Source: Solirubrobacteraceae bacterium
GTDB lineage: Bacteria; Actinomycetota; Thermoleophilia; Solirubrobacterales; Solirubrobacteraceae
Direction: 5' to 3'
Assembly (NCBI GenBank): GCA_019683665.1
Contig: JADGIB010000136.1
Location: 1 to 8,990 of the forward strand
DNA length: 8,990 bases
This document shows positions 1-6,220 of the stretch, in pieces (the first letter of the stretch is position 1; each line of letters opens with the position of its first letter). Made by a program: the position numbers and the translations under genes. Under the pieces are notes generated by a model. The model was not told the DNA's origin, did no database searches, and was given only the letters and a program-made list of their open reading frames with translations.

Positions 1-1179
1 GTGCCGACCTGCTCGGGCAGCCGCGCCGCGCTGCTGACCGGGCAGGTCGGCCACAGCAACGGGATGATCGGGCTCGCCCACCGGGGGTTCGCGCTGCGCG
101 ACTACGCCCAGCACCTCGTCCACACGCTGCGCGACGCCGGCTACTGGACCGGGCAGATCGGCGAGCAGCACGTCGCCAGGCGGCCCGACCTCATCGGCTT
201 CGACCAGGTCGTCCCCGTCCCGACGACCCACGCCGAGACCGTCGCGCCGATGGCCGCGCGCCTGCTGGGGGAGATCCCGCGGCGGCCGTTCTTCCTCGCG
301 GTCGGCTTCAACGAGACCCACCGCGAGTTCTTCGCCCCGTCGTCTGCGCACGACGCGCTCTACTGCCGGCCCGCGCCCGGCCTGCCCGACGGGCCCGAGA
401 CGCGGGCCGACATGGCCGGCTTCCACGCCAGCGCCCGCGCCCTCGACCAGGGGGTCGGGACGGTCCTGCGGGCGCTCGACGAGCTCGGGCTCGTCGAGGA
501 CACGCTCGTCGTCTACACGACCGACCACGGGATCGCGTTCCCCGGCGCGAAGGCGACGCTGTACGACCGGGGCCTCGGCGTCGCGCTCATCGCCCGCGGC
601 CCCGGCGGCTTCCTCGGCGGGCGGGTGATCGACGCGATGGTCAGCCACCTCGACCTCTACCCGACGATGTGCGCGCTGGCGGGCGTGCCCGCGCCGCCGT
701 TCCTCCAGGGCCGCTCGCTGCTGCCGCTCGTGCGCCGCGAGGTCGACCGCCTCCACGACGCGCTCTTCGCCGAGGCGACCTACCACGCCGCCTACGAGCC
801 GCAGCGGGCGGTGCGCACCGACCGCTGGAAGTACATCCGCCGCTTCGGCGACCGCCGCCTGCCGGTCCTCGCCAACGTCGACGACGGGCCGAGCAAGGAC
901 GTGCTCCTGGCCGCCGGCTGGGGCGAGCGCGAGATCGCCGCCGAGCAGCTGTACGACCTCGTGCTCGACCCCGACGAGGGCGCCAACCTCGCCGCCGACC
1001 CGGGCCACGCGGCGGTCCGCGCCGAGCTCGCCGCCCGGCTGGAGCGGTGGATGCGCGAGACCGGCGACCCGCTCCTGCGCGGGCCGGTCCCGGCGCCGCC
1101 CGGCGCCGAGATCAACCTGCCCGACCAGCGCTCGCCGTCGGAGCCGACCGTGCGCGTCGGGCCCGGCGGGTCAGCCTGA
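1..1179 (+). CDS. Sulfatase, heparan N-sulfatase (SGSH)-like, 5'-truncated by the window edge
   Basis: This is the C-terminal 392 residues of a sulfatase of the alkaline phosphatase superfamily, which hydrolyses sulfate esters or sulfamates with a formylglycine nucleophile. The visible part starts just before the active-site signature: C4-S-G-S-R8 followed by AALLTG, then HSNGM, as in human N-sulfoglucosamine sulfohydrolase. Other family landmarks are GEQH at 54-57, the ETHRE block at 105-109, the metal-ligand pair D175-H176-G177, K184, HLDLYPT at 216-222, VRTDRWKYI at 271-279 and LYDL..DP at 317-324. The first codon is GTG, but the N-terminal metal-binding region (a D-D motif in this family) is missing, so the true start lies upstream and this GTG is most likely an internal valine. 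Two oddities: the usual CxPxR has Gly in place of Pro, and the Lys of the GKxH motif is Glu. The sulfatase fold is clear; the substrate is unknown. The gene converges on the stress-protein gene with overlapping stops. Confidence 0.9.
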   Translation: MPTCSGSRAALLTGQVGHSNGMIGLAHRGFALRDYAQHLVHTLRDAGYWTGQIGEQHVARRPDLIGFDQVVPVPTTHAETVAPMAARLLGEIPRRPFFLAVGFNETHREFFAPSSAHDALYCRPAPGLPDGPETRADMAGFHASARALDQGVGTVLRALDELGLVEDTLVVYTTDHGIAFPGAKATLYDRGLGVALIARGPGGFLGGRVIDAMVSHLDLYPTMCALAGVPAPPFLQGRSLLPLVRREVDRLHDALFAEATYHAAYEPQRAVRTDRWKYIRRFGDRRLPVLANVDDGPSKDVLLAAGWGEREIAAEQLYDLVLDPDEGANLAADPGHAAVRAELAARLERWMRETGDPLLRGPVPAPPGAEINLPDQRSPSEPTVRVGPGGSA

Positions 1180-2058
1180 GGCGTCGCCGGCGTCGTGCTC
1201 CTCGGCCGTGGCCGAGCGCGGCACGACGATCACCGGGCACGGCGCGTCGCGCACGACCCGGCCCGACACCGAGCCGAGCAGGACCCGGCGCACCGGCCCG
1301 TAGCCGCGCGAGCCGAGGACGAGGAGGTCCGCCTCGGCGGCGACGTCGAGGAGCTGCTCGGCCGCGTCGCCGAGGCGCAGCTCGACGTCGGCGCCCTCGC
1401 CGGCCTCGTCGCGCAGGCGGTCGCGCAGCTCGGCCTCGCGGCGCTGCTCGACCTCGCGCCAGTCGGGCGTGTACTGGTACTCCCAGCGGTCCAGCGGCCC
1501 GACCGCGACGCCGACGAGCTTCAGGCGCGCGCCGGCCCGCGCGGCCAGCCGGCGGGCGAGGGCGAGCGCCTCGTGGGCCTCGTCCGAGCCGTCGAAGGCG
1601 GCGACGACCTGCCGCGGCGACCAGCCGGACCCGGCCAGCCCGCGCGGGGCGACGGCGACCGGGCACGGGGCGCCGGCCAGGGCCCGCTCGGTGTGGCCGC
1701 CCAGCAGCGTGCGCCCGAGCCGGCCGCGGTGGCTGGAGCCGACGACGAGCAGCTCGGCGCCCTCGCGGGCGGCGACCCGGTGCAGCCCGCCGACCGCCGA
1801 GGCGGCGGCGATCGTCAGCGTGCGCGGGGCCAGCGGCGCGGCCGCCTCGGCGGCCCGCCGCAGGAGCGCCTCGGCCTCGGCCCGCAGCGGGTCCTCGCCG
1901 TCGGCCCGGTAGGCGAGCGCGTCCGCGAACGGGTCGATCGGATGGACGTGGACGAGGACGAGCTCCGCGCCGGCGGCGCCGGCCAGCGCCGCGCCGAGCG
2001 CGGCGGCGTCGCGGGACGGGTCGTGGGCGTCGATGCCGACGACGATGACTCCTGACAT
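1171..2058 (-). CDS. Universal stress protein with two tandem UspA domains
   Basis: This 295-residue protein has two UspA (adenine-nucleotide alpha-hydrolase-like) domains, roughly 3-138 and 149-281. Each begins with a hydrophobic strand plus an acidic residue (VVGID at 6-10; VVAAFDGSD at 151-159) and ends in APCPV..VP. The family ATP motif Gx2Gx9G(S/T) is intact in the second domain (G249-S-R-G252, then nine residues to G262-S263). In the first it is degraded: H110 stands where the second Gly belongs and G120-G121 replaces GS. The frame is open upstream to 2145, but I chose ATG 2058 because GGAGG lies six bases before it and the first UspA strand starts directly after. Two-domain proteins of this kind are common in actinobacteria and are usually linked to hypoxia, starvation or redox stress; no specific partner is shown here. 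The gene is divergent from the flavoprotein at 2139. Confidence 0.93.
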   Translation of the reverse strand: MSGVIVVGIDAHDPSRDAAALGAALAGAAGAELVLVHVHPIDPFADALAYRADGEDPLRAEAEALLRRAAEAAAPLAPRTLTIAAASAVGGLHRVAAREGAELLVVGSSHRGRLGRTLLGGHTERALAGAPCPVAVAPRGLAGSGWSPRQVVAAFDGSDEAHEALALARRLAARAGARLKLVGVAVGPLDRWEYQYTPDWREVEQRREAELRDRLRDEAGEGADVELRLGDAAEQLLDVAAEADLLVLGSRGYGPVRRVLLGSVSGRVVRDAPCPVIVVPRSATAEEHDAGDASG

Positions 2059-2064
2059 CGCGGG

Positions 2065-2069
2065 CCTCC
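2065..2069 (-). promoter_or_regulatory. Ribosome binding site of the universal stress protein gene
   Basis: On the minus strand this reads GGAGG, six bases before ATG 2058. It is a full Shine-Dalgarno core and decides the start against the longer open frame reaching 2145. It contrasts with the 2139, 6178 and 6221 starts, which have no such site. Confidence 0.8.
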
Positions 2070-2088
2070 GGTCGAGGGACGTGGCGCG

Positions 2089-2094
2089 ACCGTA
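2089..2094 (-). promoter_or_regulatory. Possible -10 box for the universal stress protein gene
   Basis: On the minus strand this reads TACGGT, matching the actinobacterial TAnnnT pattern in a region poor in A and T. A start about seven bases downstream would give a leader of roughly 24 bases that includes the GGAGG site. I see no convincing -35 element. The assignment is inferred from pattern and spacing only. Confidence 0.4.
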
Positions 2095-2126
2095 CCACCG
2101 GCGGCCCGGCCGGCCCCGCCGTCGGG

Positions 2127-2132
2127 CAATAT
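2127..2132 (+). promoter_or_regulatory. Possible leaderless -10 box for the flavoprotein gene at 2139
   Basis: CAATAT is the only AT-rich patch in the 80-bp divergent gap and ends six bases before ATG 2139. There is no Shine-Dalgarno site before the start, so a leaderless transcript beginning at the ATG is plausible. The first base departs from the TAnnnT consensus, so this call is weaker than the two boxes near 6186-6213. Confidence 0.3.
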
Positions 2133-2138
2133 GTGGCC

Positions 2139-3317
2139 ATGGCACCGATCGACGTCGTGATCGCGGGCGGAGGCGTCGCCGCCGTCGAGGCCGCGCTCGC
2201 CCTCCGCGACCTCGCCGGGGATCGGGTCGCCGTGACGCTCGCCAGCCCGCGCCCGGACTTCGTCCTCACCCCGATGGCCGTCGCCGAGCCGTTCGCCGCC
2301 GGCCACGTCGAGCGCCGGCCGCTGCGGTCGCTGGCCGAGCAGGTCGGCTTCGCGGTCGTCGCCGCCGGCGTCGCGCGCGTGCGGCCCGAGGAGCAGGTCG
2401 TCGAGCTGTCCGACGGGTCCGAGCGCCGCTACGACGCGCTCCTGCTCGCGCCCGGCGCCCAGCCGGTGGCCGCGTTCCCGCACGTCCACACGTTCCTGGC
2501 CGAGGGGGACCCGAGCGCGCTGTCGGGCCTCGTCGCCGACCTCGAGGAGGGCTGGTCGAGGAGCGTCGCGTTCGTCGTGCCGCCCGGCGTCACCTGGCCG
2601 CTGCCGGCCTACGAGCTGGCGCTGATGACGGCGGGCGAGGTCCGCTCGATGGGCCTCGACGGCGTGACGATCCAGGTCGTGACGCCCGAGCAGCGGCCGC
2701 TGGAGGTGTTCGGGGACGAGGCCAGCGACGCCGTCGGGCGGCTGCTGGAGGCGGGCGGCGTGGCGTTCGTCGGCGGGGTCGAGCCGCGGGCCGGCGACGG
2801 CGGGCGGATCGTCCTGGGGCCCGGCGACCGGCCGCTGGAGGCCGAGCGCGTCGTCGCCCTGCCCGTGCTCGAGGGCCGCGGCGTGCCCGGGGTGCCGCGC
2901 GACGAGCGCGGGTTCATCCCGATCGACGAGTACGGCCGCGTCCAGGGGATGCGCAACGTCTACGCGGCCGGCGACGCGACCGCGTTCCCGATCAAGCAGG
3001 GCGGGATCGCCACCCAGCAGGCCGACGCGGCCGCCGAGCGGATCGCCGCGGACGCCGGGGCGCCGATCACGCCGCGCCCGTTCCGGCCGGTGCTGCGCGG
3101 GCGGCTGATGACCGGGGCGGTGGAGCAGTACCTGCGCGCGGGCGCCGCGGTCGACCGGGGCCGGGCCCGCGCGTCGGTCGAGCCGCTGTGGTGGCCGCCC
3201 ACGAAGATCGCCGGGCGCTACCTCGGCCCGTGGCTGTCCGAGCGCGAGCCGCGCACGCCCGACGCGCCGGCCGGGCGGACGATCGACGTCGAGGTGATCC
3301 TCGACCCGCGCGGCTGA
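2139..3317 (+). CDS. FAD-dependent pyridine nucleotide oxidoreductase (NDH-2/SQR fold), cysteine-free
   Basis: This 392-residue flavoprotein has the two-dinucleotide-domain fold shared by type II NADH dehydrogenases, sulfide:quinone reductases and flavocytochrome c sulfide dehydrogenases. The N-terminal FAD motif is G10-G-G-V-A-A with an acidic residue after it; the second FAD contact is YAAGD at 275-279, followed by a TxFPIKQGGxATQQAD segment. The protein has no cysteine at all, so the disulfide chemistry of SQR or FCSD is excluded. NAD(P)H or another donor to a quinone or similar acceptor is the more likely reaction, but the substrate is not visible. The C-terminus has a W-W-P-P segment near 350 and no obvious membrane helix. 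I prefer ATG 2139; GTG 2133 is in frame two codons earlier. It is divergent from the universal stress protein gene, suggesting shared stress or redox control. The family is clear; the exact activity is open. Confidence 0.85.
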   Translation: MAPIDVVIAGGGVAAVEAALALRDLAGDRVAVTLASPRPDFVLTPMAVAEPFAAGHVERRPLRSLAEQVGFAVVAAGVARVRPEEQVVELSDGSERRYDALLLAPGAQPVAAFPHVHTFLAEGDPSALSGLVADLEEGWSRSVAFVVPPGVTWPLPAYELALMTAGEVRSMGLDGVTIQVVTPEQRPLEVFGDEASDAVGRLLEAGGVAFVGGVEPRAGDGGRIVLGPGDRPLEAERVVALPVLEGRGVPGVPRDERGFIPIDEYGRVQGMRNVYAAGDATAFPIKQGGIATQQADAAAERIAADAGAPITPRPFRPVLRGRLMTGAVEQYLRAGAAVDRGRARASVEPLWWPPTKIAGRYLGPWLSEREPRTPDAPAGRTIDVEVILDPRG

Positions 3318-3340
3318 CGGCGCCGTTGTCGGCTGACGGC
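3311..3340 (+). repeat. 11-bp direct repeat across the flavoprotein stop codon
   Basis: CGGCTGACGGC occurs at 3311-3321 and again at 3330-3340, 19 bases apart. The first copy holds the TGA stop of the flavoprotein gene; the second supplies a TGA in another frame. The second copy also forms part of the nested hairpin region that follows. It looks like a small tandem duplication. Confidence 0.6.
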
Positions 3341-3368
3341 CGGTATGCGGCCGCGAGACGACAACGGC
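3322..3368. terminator. Nested inverted repeat between convergent genes, probable bidirectional terminator
   Basis: GCCGTTGTCG at 3322-3331 is perfectly complementary to CGACAACGGC at 3359-3368, a 10-bp stem. Inside it, CGGCC at 3337-3341 pairs with GGCCG at 3349-3353 around a seven-base loop. The structure begins four bases after the stop of the plus-strand flavoprotein gene and lies 14 bases past the end of the minus-strand ORF at 3383. There is no T-run on either side, so it would be a U-less terminator of the kind often proposed in GC-rich actinobacteria, or an RNA 3'-end stabiliser. The stem's TTGTC/GACAA core is unlike the surrounding GC-only sequence, which argues against chance pairing. 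Confidence 0.55.
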
Positions 3369-3382
3369 CGCGGCGCGGGCGG

Positions 3383-3469
3383 TCAGTCGCGCGCGGCGAG
3401 CACGAGCCGCGCCGCGCGGGCGCCGTCGGCGCCGCCGACGATGCGGGACAGGGGGCGGGGAGCGGTCAT
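3383..3469 (-). CDS. Possible 28-residue ORF overlapping the murD2 stop by ATGA
   Basis: The ATG at 3469-3467 overlaps the murD2 TGA at 3468-3466 in an ATGA arrangement typical of translational coupling. The frame encodes 28 residues, beginning MTAPRPLSRIVGG and ending in AARD, and stops at 3383, shortly before the nested hairpin. It is small, basic and rich in Ala and Arg, with no recognised domain, no cysteine and no membrane segment. Its placement between murD2 and the terminator is the only support. It may be a real coupled peptide or simply a chance short frame in GC-rich sequence. I do not recognise it and assign no function. Confidence 0.25.
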   Translation of the reverse strand: MTAPRPLSRIVGGADGARAARLVLAARD

Positions 3470-4830
3470 CGCCGCTGCGGGACGCCACCGGCCTCGCCGA
3501 CGGGCCGCGCGCCGGTGGCCAGCGCGGCGGCCAGGAAGCGCTCGCCGCGCTCCTCGAAGTCGCGGAACCAGCCGTAGCTGGGGGCGGCGGGGGAGAGGAG
3601 GACGGTGCCGGCGCCGTCGAGCGCGGCCCGCGCCGCGGCGACCGCCTCGTCGAGGTCGCCGGCCATCCGCGTCGGGGCGGCGGCGCCGATCGCGGCCAGC
3701 GCCCGCTCCCCGGTGGCGGGCAGGCCGATCGCCGCGCGGACCGCGCCGTGCTCGGCGACCGCGGCGGCCAGCGGCGCGTAGTCCTGGCCGCGGTCCTGGC
3801 CGCCGACGATGAGCGCGACCGGGCCGCCGGCCAGGGCGCGCAGCGCCGCGACCCCCGACTCCGGCGTCGTCGAGATCGAGTCGTCGACGAACGTCACGCC
3901 GCCGTCGCGGGCGACGGCCTGCAGCCGGTGCGGCAGCGGGACGAACCCGGCCAGCGCCGCCTGCGGGTCGGCGGGCCGCAGCCCGGCCGCCTCGGCGGCG
4001 GTGAGCGCGGCCGCCGCGTTCAGGGCGTTGTGCTCGCCGAGCAGGCTCGTCGCGCGCAGGTCGGCGACGACCGCGCCGTCGCGGACGACCGTGCCGTCGC
4101 CGGGCGCGTCGTACCCGCCGGGGACCCCGAAGAGGACGCGCGGCACGTCGGCGGGCGCCCGCGCGAGGAGCCGCTCGTCGCGCCCGTTGAGGACCGCGAC
4201 CCGCGGCCCGTGGGCGAGGAGGTTCAGCTTGTCGGCGACGTAGCGCGCCTCGCTGCCGTGCCAGTCGAGGTGCTCGCGGTAGAGGTTGACCACGACGGCG
4301 ACCCGCGGCGAGCGGTCGAGGTCGGCGAGCTGGTAGCTGGACAGCTCGACGACCCACGCGTCGGGCGCGGTCGCCGGGCGCAGGACGTCGAGCAGCGGCC
4401 GGCCGATGTTGCCGGCCAGCTCGGCGTGCGCGCCCGCGGCGGTCACGAGCCGGTGGACGAGCGCGGCGGTCGTCGACTTCCCCTTCGTGCCGGTGACGCC
4501 GATGACGAGCTCGTCGCCGTGCTCGGCGAACCACAGGTTCGTCGCGGTCGTCAGGACCGGCCCGGCGGCGGCGAGCGCCCGCACGTCGTCGCGGTAGCGG
4601 CTGATCCCGGGGGAGCGGACGACGACGTCGCAGCCGGCCAGCGCCCGCCAGGCGCCGGGGCCGTCGGCGAACTCCGCGCCCGGGAACGCGGCGCGCGCGG
4701 CGGCGTCGGCCGGCGCGTCGGTCGCGACGACGAGCCCGGCGGGGCGGGTCAGCGCGCGGGCGACCGAGGCCGCCTCGCGGCCCGCGCCCCACAGCCCGAC
4801 GCGGCGGCCCTCAAGCTCCGAGACGCGCAT
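3466..4830 (-). CDS. murD2: UDP-N-acetylmuramoyl-L-alanine--L-glutamate ligase (MurD2)
   Basis: A 454-residue Mur ligase of MurD type, acting in the cytoplasm. Visible landmarks: N-terminal Rossmann segment with GAGREAA at 15-21; ATP loop G114-T-K-G-K-S-T120; ELSSYQL at 162-168; N182..H187; K201, placed where MurD carries its carbamylated lysine; HNALNAA at 267-273; HR at 301-302; DDSIS at 316-320; GGQDRG at 343-348; and LSPAAPS..F at 412-425. Canonical MurD, which adds D-Glu, usually has DSKATN where this protein has DSISTT. With murL directly upstream, I infer MurD2, which adds L-Glu to UDP-MurNAc-L-Ala. The start is ATG 4830, 20 bases inside murL, with no clear ribosome site, so translation is probably coupled. 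If the assignment is wrong, the fallback is ordinary MurD. The stop overlaps a 28-codon ORF. Confidence 0.88.
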   Translation of the reverse strand: MRVSELEGRRVGLWGAGREAASVARALTRPAGLVVATDAPADAAARAAFPGAEFADGPGAWRALAGCDVVVRSPGISRYRDDVRALAAAGPVLTTATNLWFAEHGDELVIGVTGTKGKSTTAALVHRLVTAAGAHAELAGNIGRPLLDVLRPATAPDAWVVELSSYQLADLDRSPRVAVVVNLYREHLDWHGSEARYVADKLNLLAHGPRVAVLNGRDERLLARAPADVPRVLFGVPGGYDAPGDGTVVRDGAVVADLRATSLLGEHNALNAAAALTAAEAAGLRPADPQAALAGFVPLPHRLQAVARDGGVTFVDDSISTTPESGVAALRALAGGPVALIVGGQDRGQDYAPLAAAVAEHGAVRAAIGLPATGERALAAIGAAAPTRMAGDLDEAVAAARAALDGAGTVLLSPAAPSYGWFRDFEERGERFLAAALATGARPVGEAGGVPQRR

Positions 4831-6178
4831 GGACGGCGGGCAGGAGCCGGGCGGGGATCTCGTGCTCGTCGGAGAGGGCCAGGACCGCCTCCGGGTCGCC
4901 GACGCCGGGGCCGACCGCGGGCAGCATCCGCTCGCGCGCGGCCCGCACGACGGCGTGGCCGGCCCAGCGCGGGTCGGCGGCCAGCAGCCGGAAGGCGGCC
5001 AGCGACTCGTCGCGCTCGCCGACGCACTCGAACGGCTTGTGCTCCTCGAACCCGCACAGGGCGAGGAAGCCGGCGGTCTGCGAGGCGTCGTCGAGCAGGT
5101 CGGCGCCGAAGACGTCGCGCAGCGCGTCGGGCGCCATCCACGGGGCGAGCGCCAGGAAGACGAAGCGGCACTTCGGGCAGCGACCGCACCAGGTGGTCGC
5201 GCGGCGGCGCTCGTCGAGGCGGAACGTCGCGTTGCAGCTGGTGAAGGCGCGGTGGTAGGCCGGCAGGGCGGCGAACGCGCGCGCGATCCCCAGCTCGGAG
5301 GCCGGGCGCAGGAGCGAGAAGACGTCGACCGACGGGGTCACCTCGTGGACGAGCAGGTCGCGCAGCGCCCGCTCGAACGCGAGCCCCTTCGACCACTGGT
5401 GGTTGACCTCGATCCCGCGCCACCGCAGGTTGCCCTGCGAGGCGGAGCGCTCGTTGGCGAGGACGACCTCGTCGAGGCCGTGGAGCACGGCGGTGGCCAG
5501 CGCGATGAGCGTCACGACGGCGGTGACCGGGACGTGCCCGTTGAGCGCGCCGGCGGCGTTCGCGGCCAGCAGGGCGGGGGAGATCTCCCGCCGGGCGACG
5601 AGCCGCGGCAGGCCCGCGACCTCGGCGGTGGCGGCGATCGCGGTCGCGTCGCCGACCGAGAAGAGCGTCACGTCGGCGCCCGCGGCGCGCATCGTCTCCA
5701 GCGCGACGACCGAGTCCTTGCCGCCGCCGACCGGGACGAGCGAGCGGCCGCGGCGCGGCAGCCGCACCGGCTCGGCCTCGCGGGCGGGGTCGCCGGTGAA
5801 CCGCACGCGGCCGGCGACGTCGACGTCGTTGCGGTAGGCGTACTCGCCGAGGCCGAGCACGTAGACGTCGGTGAGCAGCCGAGCGCGCCGCTCGGTCAGC
5901 GGCCCGATCTCGAGCGCGGGCGGGGCCGCCGCCTTCCAGTAGCTGACGCCGGCGACCTGGTGCAGCAGCTCGAGCACGGCGTGCAGCGCGGCGCGGCGGG
6001 CGGGGTCGAGCGGCGGCGCCCCGGGCGGCAGCGCGATCCGCTCCTCGAACGCGATCTCGTCGTCGAGCGCGTAGCCGAGCGTCACGGTCGCGGTCGGCTC
6101 GTCGAAGCGCCAGCCCGTGAAGCGGAATCTCGCGTACCGAGCGGGGTCGAACACGTCGGGGACCGCGGTCGAGGTCAC
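4811..6178 (-). CDS. murL: UDP-MurNAc-L-Ala-L-Glu epimerase (MurL)
   Basis: A 455-residue protein of the MurL family, which uses ATP and Mg2+ to convert the terminal L-Glu of UDP-MurNAc-L-Ala-L-Glu to D-Glu, giving the normal MurE substrate without free D-Glu. It carries a PP-loop-like nucleotide site, VGGGKDS at 150-156 (usual form SGGxDS), followed by VALETMRAAG. Other recognisable blocks are ANERSASQGN at 241-250, EVNHQWSKGLAFE at 257-269, and a cysteine group of C315 with C331xxC334xxC337 in TTWCGRCPKCRFVF, which looks metal-binding. The downstream overlapping murD2 is the known genetic partner and the strongest context evidence. I chose GTG 6178 because a TACCGT box lies seven bases before it, fitting leaderless transcription; GTG 6184 is an alternative. 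The family is confident; the catalytic residues are not established by me. Confidence 0.9.
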   Translation of the reverse strand: MTSTAVPDVFDPARYARFRFTGWRFDEPTATVTLGYALDDEIAFEERIALPPGAPPLDPARRAALHAVLELLHQVAGVSYWKAAAPPALEIGPLTERRARLLTDVYVLGLGEYAYRNDVDVAGRVRFTGDPAREAEPVRLPRRGRSLVPVGGGKDSVVALETMRAAGADVTLFSVGDATAIAATAEVAGLPRLVARREISPALLAANAAGALNGHVPVTAVVTLIALATAVLHGLDEVVLANERSASQGNLRWRGIEVNHQWSKGLAFERALRDLLVHEVTPSVDVFSLLRPASELGIARAFAALPAYHRAFTSCNATFRLDERRRATTWCGRCPKCRFVFLALAPWMAPDALRDVFGADLLDDASQTAGFLALCGFEEHKPFECVGERDESLAAFRLLAADPRWAGHAVVRAARERMLPAVGPGVGDPEAVLALSDEHEIPARLLPAVHARLGA

Positions 6179-6185
6179 GCCCACG

Positions 6186-6191
6186 ACGGTA
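6186..6191 (-). promoter_or_regulatory. Leaderless -10 box of the murL-murD2 operon
   Basis: On the minus strand this reads TACCGT, a match to TAnnnT, followed by seven bases and then GTG 6178. There is no Shine-Dalgarno site, so transcription probably starts at the G of the start codon. The same geometry appears on the opposite strand for the gene at 6221, which supports both calls. No clear -35 element is seen. Confidence 0.6.
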
Positions 6192-6207
6192 GTGCGTCCG
6201 CTTCCCG

Positions 6208-6213
6208 TAGCGT
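6208..6213 (+). promoter_or_regulatory. Leaderless -10 box of the flavin oxidase gene at 6221
   Basis: TAGCGT matches TAnnnT and is followed by seven bases and ATG 6221, with no ribosome binding site. It lies only 16 bases from the opposing murL box, so the upstream elements of the two promoters must overlap and the polymerases may compete, or one regulator may control both. Confidence 0.6.
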
Positions 6214-6220
6214 TTCGGGC

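Noticed and set aside
1..3. GTG as the true sulfatase start
   Set aside because: It would place the nucleophile cysteine at residue 4 and omit the N-terminal metal-binding region that all sulfatases need; the window simply begins inside the gene.
1195..2055. 286-codon plus-strand frame opposite the universal stress protein
   Set aside because: It is the antisense of a clear two-domain USP with a strong ribosome site and contains no recognisable motif.
2059..2145. Longer N-terminus for the universal stress protein from ATG 2145
   Set aside because: The extra 29 residues are Arg/Pro-rich with no family match, would overlap the divergent gene start, and the GGAGG site marks ATG 2058.
2139..3317. 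Sulfide:quinone oxidoreductase
   Set aside because: The protein has no cysteine residues, so the catalytic disulfide or persulfide chemistry is impossible.
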